From NCBI GenBank assembly GCA_944324375.1, contig CALUWB010000010.1, positions 1-43,506 of the forward strand: a stretch of 43,506 bases of DNA, read 5' to 3'. A program made the translations under genes and the position numbers. Under the pieces are notes generated by a model. That model did no database searches. It was given only the letters and a program-made list of their open reading frames with translations, and was not told the DNA's origin. Each line of letters begins with the position of its first letter. The stretch's first letter is position 1. Shown here one piece after another: positions 34,027 through 41,766 of this stretch. Source of the DNA: Candidatus Gastranaerophilales bacterium (GTDB lineage: Bacteria; Cyanobacteriota; Vampirovibrionia; Gastranaerophilales; Gastranaerophilaceae).

Positions 34027-35528
34027 TTTTCCCTCGAAATACTTGTTAGTTCTTTGTACTCTTGATCAAAACAAAAATTATTAGGATATTTTGTTTTAAT
34101 TTTTTCTGCAAGCATTATTGCTTTCATCCCATTATATCCATAAAGATTTCCTTTTGCAATATTGTAATTAACCTTGAATGCTAAACATAGCACATCAAAT
34201 TTGTCTCCTGCAATTTTTTCTAATGTAATTAGTTTTTTTGTTGCTTTTTCATAGTTTTTTTGTTCATCAAGAGATTCTATATATTCAATCATTACTTGAA
34301 TATTTTCTCTATCATATTCAAGTGATTTTTCATAATATTGATTTGATTGTTCGAAATCTTCAATATGTTTATAACATTGGGCAAGGCGCAAAAATGTTAT
34401 TGATTTTGTTTCTGAATTTTTTAAACATAAATTTAACTGTTTGATAGCTTCTGTATAATTTTTTTCTTCAATATAAACATCTGCAATAATTTTATTGGCC
34501 ATATAGTTTTCTTTAGATATTTCGATAGCTTTTTGTGCATTTATTTTAGCTTCTTCTTTGTTGCCTAATATGAAATAGCATTTTGCTAATCTTGCATATA
34601 TTTCATCATTAGTAACATTTTTATTTAATTCTAATCCTTGCTTAAATTTTTCAATTGCTTGTTCATATTGTTTATTTTTTTGTAATGCTGTTCCCCATGA
34701 TAAATATAAGAATAATGATTTTAAATTTCTGTTTTCTGCAAGTTCATATATATTTATAGCTTCATCTATCTTATTAACTAATACATATGTATCTCCAAGT
34801 AATAAATATGTTTCTATTTTAAATGGATTGCAAGATAGTGCTGTTAGTGCATACAAAATAGCCTTTTCATAATCTTTTTTCTTAAAATGAATATAAGCAA
34901 CGTTATGGCAGGCACCTATATCTTTGTCAGAAGATTCTATTAAAAACATTAGTTTTTCTAGTGCAGAGTCATATAGACCTAATTCGATTTCAACTGTTCC
35001 TAGCATAAATAAACTTCTAGCATCTTTGGGGTTATATTTAATTGCTGATTCAAATTTTTCTTTGGCTTCATTGTATTTATGCTCTTTTAATAAAACTATA
35101 CCCCAAAATAAATATGCTTCGGATGTTTTTTTATCTATTTCAATAGCTCTTTCATATTTTTTTATTGCATCTTCATTGTTGTTCTGAAATGATAAACAAT
35201 TGCCCCAAAGACATAATGCTTTTACATTTTTAGGGTCTTTTTTTAATGCTTTTTTGTAATATTCAATAGCTTTTTCATAATCATTTTTTGATTGTTGAAC
35301 AACTCCTAGATTTACAAAAGCATCTGAAGATTGTGAGGCAAAATTTATCGCATTATTGAGTAATTCTTCTGATTGTTCTATGCTGCCTTTTAAGAATAAA
35401 TAATCTGCTAAATTAACAAATGCACGATAAGGCATTGCAGGGATTTTACCAATTTTAGTATATTCTTCAACTGCATTATTTAATTTTTTTACTTCTTTAA
35501 ATATTTTTTTTATATACTTGTTAGGCAA
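34023..35528 (-). CDS. Tetratricopeptide repeat protein, 501 aa
   Basis: An all-helical protein made mostly of ~12 TPR units of 34 residues (for example AFVNLGVVQQSKNDYEKAIEYYKKAL and AKCYFILGNKEEAKINAQKA). No signal peptide or membrane segment is present, so it is probably a cytosolic scaffold for protein-protein contacts. The C-terminal ~40 residues (YNIAKGNLYGYNGMKAIMLAEKI) depart from the repeat. Its start overlaps the kdsC-like gene by 19 bases and its end overlaps lysC by 4 bases, so it is tightly coupled. Association with fliO, neuB-like and kdsC-like genes suggests a part in flagellar or glycan assembly, but this is inferred only. Confidence 0.85.
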   Translation of the reverse strand: MPNKYIKKIFKEVKKLNNAVEEYTKIGKIPAMPYRAFVNLADYLFLKGSIEQSEELLNNAINFASQSSDAFVNLGVVQQSKNDYEKAIEYYKKALKKDPKNVKALCLWGNCLSFQNNNEDAIKKYERAIEIDKKTSEAYLFWGIVLLKEHKYNEAKEKFESAIKYNPKDARSLFMLGTVEIELGLYDSALEKLMFLIESSDKDIGACHNVAYIHFKKKDYEKAILYALTALSCNPFKIETYLLLGDTYVLVNKIDEAINIYELAENRNLKSLFLYLSWGTALQKNKQYEQAIEKFKQGLELNKNVTNDEIYARLAKCYFILGNKEEAKINAQKAIEISKENYMANKIIADVYIEEKNYTEAIKQLNLCLKNSETKSITFLRLAQCYKHIEDFEQSNQYYEKSLEYDRENIQVMIEYIESLDEQKNYEKATKKLITLEKIAGDKFDVLCLAFKVNYNIAKGNLYGYNGMKAIMLAEKIKTKYPNNFCFDQEYKELTSISREK

Positions 35529-35989
35529 TCGACAACCTCTCTGAATGCTCCGTTTCCACCTTGGCGAGTTGTAATTTGGATCCCTTCGATTTCTTTTACT
35601 GATTGTACAGCATCTGGAACGGTAATTCTATTTTTGGCAAATTTTAATGAATCAATATCATTTATATCATCACCGATGTATAAAAACTCATCTTCTTTTA
35701 GATTATATTTTTCTACTATTGATTTGATAACATCAATTTTTATTCTAATATTCTGATGAACTTCATCTATATTAAATTTATTATTAATAAGTTCAATAGC
35801 AGAATTTTCTTCTCCTGATATAATCCCAATTTTATATCCCTTTTTCTTTAAAATAGAAAAAGCCATTATATCTTTGAAGTTAAGTTTTCTTGTACACTTT
35901 CCATTTTCATCAATATAAACACAATTATCAGTGATGATTCCATCAAAATCAGTAATAATCATTTTTATTGTATTAGGGATATTTAGCAT
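35510..35989 (-). CDS. KdsC-like HAD phosphatase
   Basis: A 159-aa HAD subclass IIIA phosphatase, a small cap-less member that forms tetramers. Motif I is DFDGIITDN at D14/D16, motif II is GIISGE, and the late acidic motif is GDDINDID near 107. It matches KdsC (KDO-8-P phosphatase) or the 9-phosphate phosphatases of sialic acid-type pathways. The gene next door is NeuB-like, so a nonulosonate 9-phosphatase is at least as likely as KDO-8-P. The C-terminal GGNGAFREVVDCL is a typical KdsC ending. The 6-base gap to the neuB-like gene and 19-base overlap with the TPR gene show co-transcription. Confidence 0.9.
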   Translation of the reverse strand: MLNIPNTIKMIITDFDGIITDNCVYIDENGKCTRKLNFKDIMAFSILKKKGYKIGIISGEENSAIELINNKFNIDEVHQNIRIKIDVIKSIVEKYNLKEDEFLYIGDDINDIDSLKFAKNRITVPDAVQSVKEIEGIQITTRQGGNGAFREVVDCLTSI

Positions 35990-35995
35990 TTAAAA

Positions 35996-36865
35996 TTACC
36001 CCTTTCTTCTTAATTTTTCTCTGATAGGTATTTCTCTTTCGTAAACAACTTTTTTCCCGTCAGATAATAATGCAGGTACTTGTCTAATATCTCTTATCAT
36101 ATGGAATAATCCCGGAGTTTCTAAACTTGCAGCTTGATCAGAACCCCAATTTGTTCTATCTGATGTTATATGACGCTCAACTGAACATGCGCCTAAAGCA
36201 ACAGCAAGAACAGATGGAGCAATCCCTCTTTCGTGTCCAGAGTAGCCTACAGGACAACTAAATTTTTGTTTAAATGTTTTTATGCAATTCAAATTAATTT
36301 CATTCGTGTTAGATGGATATGTTGCTGTGCAGTGGAATATAATAGTATTTTCTTCCCCTAATATACTCATTGCATGTTCAATTTCTTCCATTGTACTCAT
36401 ACCTGTAGATAAAAGAATTGGTTTTCCTTTAGATTTAGTATATTTCAATAATTCATCATCAGTTAAAGATGCAGAAGCAATTTTATAACAAGGTGGATTA
36501 AATTGTTCAATAAAATCAACAGCTTGTTCGTCCCAACAAGATGCAAACCACATTATTTTCTTTTCATTACAATATTGATTAATTTGTTTGTATTCTTCAT
36601 ATCCAAATTCTAAGCCTCGTTTTAAATCTCCATTCGTTTCGCCAAATGGATTTGGTCTAGGTTTAGCAAGTTCTTCTTTCGTATATACAATATCTATTGT
36701 TCTTTTTTGGAATTTAACAGCATTACATCCTGTTGCAACGGCTATATCAATTAGTTTTTTTGCTTCTGTAATGCTTCCGTTATGGTTTATACCTATTTCT
36801 GCAATAATAAAGCAAGGATAGTTATCTCCTACCATAATATTGCCAATTTTTACTTCTCTTGTCAT
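35996..36865 (-). CDS. NeuB-family nonulosonic acid synthase, lacking SAF domain
   Basis: A 289-aa TIM-barrel enzyme related to NeuB, which condenses phosphoenolpyruvate with a hexose derivative into sialic, legionaminic or pseudaminic-type acids. Signs: IAEIGINHNGSITEAKKLI near the start, AVKFQKR, WFASCWDEQAVDF, YKIASASLTDDELL, STGMSTMEEIEHA, HCTATYPS, PVGYSGHE and CSVERHIT. Most NeuB proteins are ~340 aa with a C-terminal SAF (antifreeze-like) domain. Here only the barrel and a short basic end are present, a SAF-less form. The neighbours fliO and kdsC-like genes fit flagellin or LPS glycan synthesis. Confidence 0.9.
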   Translation of the reverse strand: MTREVKIGNIMVGDNYPCFIIAEIGINHNGSITEAKKLIDIAVATGCNAVKFQKRTIDIVYTKEELAKPRPNPFGETNGDLKRGLEFGYEEYKQINQYCNEKKIMWFASCWDEQAVDFIEQFNPPCYKIASASLTDDELLKYTKSKGKPILLSTGMSTMEEIEHAMSILGEENTIIFHCTATYPSNTNEINLNCIKTFKQKFSCPVGYSGHERGIAPSVLAVALGACSVERHITSDRTNWGSDQAASLETPGLFHMIRDIRQVPALLSDGKKVVYEREIPIREKLRRKG

Positions 36866-36869
36866 AAAA

Positions 36870-37409
36870 TCACCTTAAATATTTTTTATAAAGCCCAAAA
36901 TCTTCTTCATTAATAGTATGATCTTGTTTTGTTTTATCTTCCACTTCTGATTTTTCATATAATATATTCATAGCTTCTTGTGTTGTTGGTTCTGCTATAT
37001 TGGATTTATATGTATTATTTTCATTTTTTGTTTCTTTTCCAATAGTTTTTATTAAACTAATAGAATGTTGTGAAACTCCTATTAATAATTTTTCTCCTGC
37101 AATTTCAATGACTTGTAAGGTTTTGTCATGCCCTATAGGGGTTGTAGATAAAACGATAGGTTTTATATCAGAATTTTCTCTGAATTCATTTTTTACAGTT
37201 TTTACACTAACTTTATTTAGTTTTGTATATAAAATTCCTGTTACGTATATTAGGAATACTACAAATATTAAAGACATTAAAACAGAAAAATAATTTGGTT
37301 CATAGCCACTTGATTTAAGAACCGAACTAATATTTTCTGTTTCTGAGCTTGCAAAAGCTAGATTTGATAATATAAATAAACTAGATAGTGAATAAATAAA
37401 TCTTTTCAT
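36870..37409 (-). CDS. fliO: Flagellar biosynthesis protein FliO-like
   Basis: A ~179-aa membrane protein of the FliO family, an assembly factor for the FliP ring of the flagellar export gate. From the ATG at 37407-37409: a signal-like N-terminal segment (MKRFIYSLSSLFILSNLAFA), a transmembrane helix (~42-62, FSVLMSLIFVVFLIYVTGI), and the FliO hallmark TTPIGHDKTLQVIEIAGEKL, then GVSQHSISLIKTI. The open frame extends to a TTG at 37427, which I do not favour. The C-terminal ~60 residues are charged and disordered. First gene of the eleven-gene operon. Other fliPQR genes are not in the window. Confidence 0.82.
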   Translation of the reverse strand: MKRFIYSLSSLFILSNLAFASSETENISSVLKSSGYEPNYFSVLMSLIFVVFLIYVTGILYTKLNKVSVKTVKNEFRENSDIKPIVLSTTPIGHDKTLQVIEIAGEKLLIGVSQHSISLIKTIGKETKNENNTYKSNIAEPTTQEAMNILYEKSEVEDKTKQDHTINEEDFGLYKKYLR

Positions 37410-37479
37410 TCCAAAATATAATCCCAAATTGATTTGTGTATGTTATGATTATATCATAAAAAAAATATTAGGTATTTAT

Positions 37480-38772
37480 ATGAGTTTACATATTAACTTA
37501 TATGTATTATTAATTCTTTTAATTATTACTCTTTTAGGTGTGATAAATACCTTAATGGCAAAAATTAACCAAACAAAAAACCAACATAATGATATTTCGG
37601 ATTACGTTTCAAGTATTATTAATACAATAAATTCTGTAAGATATGGAAATTTAATTGCGAGATTAGATAAGCATCCAAATAAAAATTTTAATGAAGTATC
37701 TAAATGTATTAATAGAATGATAGAAACATTGAATGATAGAGAAAAAATGATTGTTGAGTATCAAGGGGAATTAAGAAGAAAAAATGATTTTTTAAAAGTT
37801 ATAATTAATTCTTTTTCTGATTGTATTTTAGTTTTAGATGAAGATTATAGAATAATTCAATATACTGCAAATATTTCTCAATTGTTTGGTGAAGGTATAA
37901 AATATTTAAATACTTTAATAGAGAAATATATAAAAATATCAAGTGATAAAGATATAAAAGAATTAAATGATGATGAAATTTTTATAGAAAATTCGCCAGA
38001 TAAAAGATATACAGCAACTGTTACAAAATTGAATTCAGAAGAACATAGTAATAATTATCTAATGATAATAAAAGATGTAACAAATCAAAAAGAAATAGAA
38101 ACATTAAAGGAAGATTTTGTTGCAACACTTACTCATGATTTGAAAGTCCCAATTATAGCAGAATCTAATATGTTAAATTTTTTATTATCCGAAAAATTTG
38201 GTGCACTAAATGAGAAACAAAGAGAAGCAATAGAAAATATGCAAAATTCTAATAAAGAATTGTTAGAATTAGTCCATATTGTTCTTGATACTTATAAATT
38301 GAAAGATTCAGGAATAGAACTATATAAACAACCTGTAGTATTATCAAAACTTATTAATGAAGTAACTCAAGAAATGCAGCCAATAGCAGATGTTACAAAA
38401 AATTCTTTAATTATAAAAATAAAAGAAGATAATGAGCTTTTGCTGGATAAAATGCAAATGAAAAGAGTTTTAAAAAATCTTATTCAAAATGCAATTTTAT
38501 ATGGTAAAAGTAATTCAGATATAGAAATAAAACTGTCTGAGAAGGACAAAAAAGCTCTTATTAAAGTCAAAGATTATGGTAAGGGTATTCCGAAGGAAGA
38601 TATAGCAAAGGTTTTTAATAAATATTTTTCAGCGAATAAAAAATTTAGAAAGATTGGTACAGGTCTAGGACTATATCTTTCAAAAGCTATAGTTGAAGCT
38701 CATGAAGGGACTTTGGTTGTTCAAAGTGAAGAGAATAAATATACAGAATTTTGTATTACTCTACCTCTATAA
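37480..38772 (+). CDS. Membrane-anchored PAS histidine kinase
   Basis: A 430-aa sensor kinase from the ATG at 37480. The longer open frame starts at TTG 37429 but overlaps a promoter-like stretch. One transmembrane helix (6-24, NLYVLLILLIITLLGVINTL) is followed by a HAMP-like linker (~40-95), a PAS domain (~105-205), HisKA with H219 in TLTHDLKVPI, and HATPase with NLIQNAILYG, DYGKGIP and GTGLGLYL. The phosphotransfer half closely resembles the kinase at 12329 (shared FVATLTHDL and GKIWL/GTLVV endings). No response regulator is adjacent, so it is an orphan kinase. Its end overlaps the convergent MBL gene by 17 bases. Confidence 0.9.
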   Translation: MSLHINLYVLLILLIITLLGVINTLMAKINQTKNQHNDISDYVSSIINTINSVRYGNLIARLDKHPNKNFNEVSKCINRMIETLNDREKMIVEYQGELRRKNDFLKVIINSFSDCILVLDEDYRIIQYTANISQLFGEGIKYLNTLIEKYIKISSDKDIKELNDDEIFIENSPDKRYTATVTKLNSEEHSNNYLMIIKDVTNQKEIETLKEDFVATLTHDLKVPIIAESNMLNFLLSEKFGALNEKQREAIENMQNSNKELLELVHIVLDTYKLKDSGIELYKQPVVLSKLINEVTQEMQPIADVTKNSLIIKIKEDNELLLDKMQMKRVLKNLIQNAILYGKSNSDIEIKLSEKDKKALIKVKDYGKGIPKEDIAKVFNKYFSANKKFRKIGTGLGLYLSKAIVEAHEGTLVVQSEENKYTEFCITLPL

Positions 38773-39502
38773 TGTCACCAGTGCAAACTTCTTCAATATC
38801 AATATATTTTGATAAGATTATTTTAGATTTTAAATTGCAACAATGTATTGGCGCAAGATATTCAATTTTTTCATCTTTAAAAAACAACCCAATATTATTT
38901 ATTTCATCTTCGCTTTTGTCTATAAGATGTAATCCTCCAATGATGCCGTATATTTTGTTAATTCCGGTTACTTTTTTAGCATATTTTATAATGTTAATAA
39001 TACCGGCATGGGAGCATCCTGTAATTATAAAAAGTCCTTTATTAGATAAATACACAATTGCAGAATCATCAATATCTTTAGTAGGATTGTTTGGAATTTC
39101 TCCTAAGAACCATAATTTATCAGATATTTTAATAGGTTTTTTAGTTAGATTTAATTTATATCTATTCTCTAATTCTTCTTTTGATACCGGACAACTATAA
39201 TCAACTATATCAAATTTTTTATCAAAAATATTTGTGTGAGCTGTAAATATTGTAGATGAATTTCCTATACTTTTACTGATTAATCCTCCGGTATGATCAT
39301 CATGCCCGTGAGAAATAATAATGTCAGTAATATTTTCTAAATCTATTCCTAATTGTTTAGCATTTTGCTCAAATATACTACTATAACCACAATCAAACAA
39401 AATTTTCTTGCCGTCACATTCTATGAAAAGACTTAATCCAGCCTCTGAAAGCAAGTAATTGTCTATTCTTGAATTATTTTCTACTAATAATGTAATTTTC
39501 AT
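38756..39502 (-). CDS. MBL-fold metallo-hydrolase
   Basis: A 248-aa metallo-beta-lactamase fold hydrolase from the ATG at 39500-39502. Metal-binding motif SHGHDDHTGGL and the later TGCSHAGIINIIKYA, GIIGGLHLID and LAPIHCC match the subgroup annotated as 7,8-dihydropterin-6-yl-methyl-aminobenzene 5'-phosphate synthase-like, found in archaea and anaerobes. The substrate is unproven. No ribosome site is seen and a TATAAT lies 7 bases upstream of the ATG, so translation may be leaderless. Convergent with, and overlapping, the sensor kinase gene. Confidence 0.87.
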   Translation of the reverse strand: MKITLLVENNSRIDNYLLSEAGLSLFIECDGKKILFDCGYSSIFEQNAKQLGIDLENITDIIISHGHDDHTGGLISKSIGNSSTIFTAHTNIFDKKFDIVDYSCPVSKEELENRYKLNLTKKPIKISDKLWFLGEIPNNPTKDIDDSAIVYLSNKGLFIITGCSHAGIINIIKYAKKVTGINKIYGIIGGLHLIDKSEDEINNIGLFFKDEKIEYLAPIHCCNLKSKIILSKYIDIEEVCTGDIIEVE

Positions 39503-39563
39503 AAAATTAATTATATTACAATTTGTAAACAAATTAAAATAGAAAAGTCAATTTTGAAATTAA

Positions 39564-39595
39564 AAAAAACTTTATAAAAACACAGGGGAATTAAG
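39564..39595 (+). promoter_or_regulatory. Upstream block shared with the 666-aa gene
   Basis: AAAAAACTTTATA then CACAGGGGAATTAAG matches 14968-14997 over ~30 bases. Both lie upstream of lineage-specific genes, so it may be a common promoter or regulator site. Confidence 0.5.
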
Positions 39596-39612
39596 AAAAG
39601 GAGATTTTTACT

Positions 39613-40338
39613 ATGACTTTTGGAGCATTTAACGCATACGGCAATGATTTTACATTTGGAAGCAATACAAAATATAATCTAGGTTCAAATGCAGTAAGAA
39701 CATCATTTGAAGGTGCGATGCTTTTAGGTGAAACAAAAAATGGTGCTGTTACAGGAGATGCAAGTATTTATTTTGGTTATGGATCTCCACAAAAAGGCAC
39801 TCAATATAGAGAATATGGATTAGATGCAAATGTTCAATATAATAAATATGTTGGAGATAATTTTGATGTTGGTGTAAAAGCCGGTGTTGATGCTGGATAT
39901 GGCTATACTTTTACAGGTGGAAATGATGTTGCTCTTGGTTCTTGGCCTGGATATGGTGTTATAAGTATTGAGGGCGAACAATATCCAGTAGTAAGACCTC
40001 ATTTATATCCTTATGTAGAAAAACGTAATCCAAGAGTTTTTCAAGACGGAGGTTTCCAAGTAACACCTAGTGTATCAGCTGAAGTTGGATATACAAATTT
40101 CAATGATGCAAGAACAAGTATTTATGGTACAGTTGGTAAGGATATTGTAAATGGTGATACATTTAAAAGAGTTGGCGCTAGATATGAAACGCCTGTTCCT
40201 TTTATTGAAGATTATATAGGTGCAGAAGCAACAGTTTTTGTAAATGCTGATTATACATTCAATAATAAAAATAAAACAACATCATTTATTAATCGACAAG
40301 GTGCTTCAATTGGTATTGGTGGAAGAGTCACATTCTAA
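39613..40338 (+). CDS. Beta-barrel-like protein without signal peptide, 241 aa
   Basis: The sequence alternates hydrophobic and polar residues, is rich in Gly, Tyr, Asn and aromatic girdles (IYFGYGSP, GVKAGVDAGYGYTF, VSAEVGYTNF), and ends in a typical outer-membrane strand with C-terminal Phe (GIGGRVTF). This strongly suggests an outer-membrane or porin-like barrel. There is no Sec signal: the product starts MTFGAFNAYGNDFTFG after a clear AAAAGGAG site. The signal may be missing because the protein uses another export route, or because it is a cytosolic or phage-like structural protein. A terminator follows. No family recognised. Confidence 0.65.
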   Translation: MTFGAFNAYGNDFTFGSNTKYNLGSNAVRTSFEGAMLLGETKNGAVTGDASIYFGYGSPQKGTQYREYGLDANVQYNKYVGDNFDVGVKAGVDAGYGYTFTGGNDVALGSWPGYGVISIEGEQYPVVRPHLYPYVEKRNPRVFQDGGFQVTPSVSAEVGYTNFNDARTSIYGTVGKDIVNGDTFKRVGARYETPVPFIEDYIGAEATVFVNADYTFNNKNKTTSFINRQGASIGIGGRVTF

Positions 40339-40355
40339 TAACAAAAATTTATATA

Positions 40356-40383
40356 AAAAAGGCCGGTTAATTCCGGCCTTTTT
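40356..40383. terminator. Bidirectional terminator
   Basis: AAAAAGGCCGG pairs with CCGGCCTTTTT around TTAATT. The A-run and T-run let it serve both the plus-strand barrel gene and the minus-strand flavoprotein gene. Confidence 0.92.
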
Positions 40384-40384
40384 A

Positions 40385-41020
40385 CTATCTGACAAAATTT
40401 GTTAAAATCTGTTCTTCTAACACAGGTTTATTTAATCCATTGTTCTTGCCAAGCTCAATACATTTTAATAACCAAGCCATGTTTTTGCCAAGGTTTCTCA
40501 TAATTTGTAAACCTTCCAAATCCTGTTTAACATCTTCAGGCTTGTTTTGACCTCCGTGTACCATTGGCCAATAACTTGATGAAACAACAGGCATGTTGTT
40601 TATTGTAAAATGTTTTAGCATAGCATCAAGTGAAGCTGTAGTTCCTGCTCGTCTTGCAGATACAATTGCAGCTGCTGGCTTAAATGCAAGATTAGCTCCA
40701 CCTGCATAGAATAATCTATCCATAAAAGATAATATTCTGCCTGATGGATGTGCATAATAAACAGGAGAACCAAAAATAAACCCGTCGGCTTCTTTTGCTT
40801 TCTCAATAACTTCATTTACGATATCATCGTTAAATACACACTTGCCATCGGTCATATTTCTACAACCACCACAACCTATACAATCTCTAATACCTTTGCT
40901 TCCAACTTGTATAATTTCAGTTTCAATACCTTCTTGGTTTAGACTATCTGCAACTTCTTTTAATGCAGTATATGTACAACCTTGTCTGTTACAGCTACCA
41001 TTAAATAACAAAACTTTCAT
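40385..41020 (-). CDS. Iron-sulfur flavoprotein / flavodoxin-fold NAD(P)H reductase
   Basis: A 211-aa flavodoxin-fold protein. The FMN phosphate loop is GSCNRQGCTYTALKE (~8-22). A cluster-type motif CIGCGGCRNMTDGKC (~47-61) suits the iron-sulfur flavoproteins of anaerobes. FGSPVYYAHPSG (~84-95) is the typical flavin-contact stretch. It probably reduces electron acceptors, metals or quinone-like compounds. Ribosome site AAGGAGCG lies upstream of the ATG. Convergent with the barrel gene, separated by the terminator, and divergent from yjbQ. Confidence 0.88.
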   Translation of the reverse strand: MKVLLFNGSCNRQGCTYTALKEVADSLNQEGIETEIIQVGSKGIRDCIGCGGCRNMTDGKCVFNDDIVNEVIEKAKEADGFIFGSPVYYAHPSGRILSFMDRLFYAGGANLAFKPAAAIVSARRAGTTASLDAMLKHFTINNMPVVSSSYWPMVHGGQNKPEDVKQDLEGLQIMRNLGKNMAWLLKCIELGKNNGLNKPVLEEQILTNFVR

Positions 41021-41121
41021 AAAAACGCTCCTTATTATACCTTTTACAATGTAACAAATTTTTCCTTGTCCTGCAAGTTATTGTAAAATGACATCACGTA
41101 TTTAGATAAGGAGTATAATTT

Positions 41122-41535
41122 ATGAAATTTGCAACAGAATATTTATGGTTTTGTACTGAAAAGCACAGAGAATATATCAATATAACAGATGAAGTAGAGG
41201 AAATTGTTAGAAAAAGTGGTATAAAAGAAGGGATGGTTTTGGTTTCAGCAATGCATATTACAGCAGGTGTATATGTAAATGATGCAGAAAGTGGACTAAT
41301 TGCAGATATTGATAAATGGTTAGAAGAATTAGCGCCTTTTGATATAAACTACAATCACCATAGAACAGGCGAAACAAATGGTGATAGCCATTTAAAGAGT
41401 TTACTAATCGGTCATGAAGTAATTGTTCCAGTAACTAATGGAAGATTAGATTTTGGAACTTGGCAACAAATTTATTATGCCGAATTTGATGGTCAACGCA
41501 AAAAACGTGTTATCGTTAAAGTAATGGGCGAGTAG
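41122..41535 (+). CDS. yjbQ: YjbQ family protein (secondary thiamine phosphate synthase)
   Basis: A 137-aa beta-rich protein of the UPF0047/YjbQ family, which includes enzymes with low thiamine-phosphate synthase activity. Signs: [19 protein letters not shown] (~42-60), [20 protein letters not shown] (~80-99) and [16 protein letters not shown] (~112-127), all typical; the histidines would bind metal. The length is as expected. A strong AAGGAG site precedes the ATG. A single gene followed by G-rich repeats; the physiological role is uncertain in all species. Confidence 0.93.
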   Translation: MKFATEYLWFCTEKHREYINITDEVEEIVRKSGIKEGMVLVSAMHITAGVYVNDAESGLIADIDKWLEELAPFDINYNHHRTGETNGDSHLKSLLIGHEVIVPVTNGRLDFGTWQQIYYAEFDGQRKKRVIVKVMGE

Positions 41536-41564
41536 GGGGTAAATTTATAGGGGTAGGGGTAAAT
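41534..41564 (+). repeat. G-rich repeat cluster after yjbQ
   Basis: AGGGGGTAAAT, AGGGGT and AGGGGTAAAT occur in a row, starting inside the yjbQ stop. They match the 13-base unit at 14587-14625. Confidence 0.55.
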
Positions 41565-41654
41565 GTATTATGAACTCAAACTCATCCTGTAATTAGTAAA
41601 CAAATATAAGGTGTAAAAAGCTTAAGATTAAATCAATTATTTATAGATAATGTA

Positions 41655-41682
41655 TTGAAAAATATGAAAAATATGTTAAAAT
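41655..41682 (+). promoter_or_regulatory. Promoter of the DUF3800 leader RNA
   Basis: TTGAAA (41655-41660), a 16-base spacer and TAAAAT (41677-41682) place the transcription start at the first base of the leader hairpin, near 41688. Confidence 0.55.
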
Positions 41683-41687
41683 ATAAA

Positions 41688-41748
41688 TGGGCTGGTCGTA
41701 ATGACCTCGGTCCACCACGGCAGGTGTTATACCTGCCTTTTATATTTT
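41688..41748 (+). ncRNA. Structured leader RNA of the DUF3800 gene
   Basis: Two stacked hairpins precede the gene. The first (41688-41714) has an outer stem TGGGC/GGTCCA and inner stem GGTC-GTAAT-GACC. The second (41719-41737) is GGCAGGT-GTTAT-ACCTGCC, followed by TTTTATATTTT, a terminator-like end. DUF3800 genes are known to carry diverse conserved RNA motifs upstream (the DUF3800-I to -XI candidates), and this fits that idea, although I cannot match a specific class. It might attenuate DUF3800 expression or act with its product. Confidence 0.65.
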
Positions 41749-41766
41749 CAGAGAAAGGATTCTTTG

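Noticed and set aside
33900-34100. Lysine riboswitch before lysC
   Set aside because: lysC overlaps the upstream TPR gene by 4 bases, leaving no leader.
37429-37480. N-terminal extension of the sensor kinase (TTG start)
   Set aside because: It adds a Cys/Tyr-rich piece with no ribosome site, while ATG 37480 gives a clean transmembrane helix start.
41701-41766. ATG at 41701 as the start of the DUF3800 protein
   Set aside because: It lies inside the leader hairpins and has no ribosome site; the residues it would add do not fit the family, while TTG 41767 has AAAGGA at the right distance.
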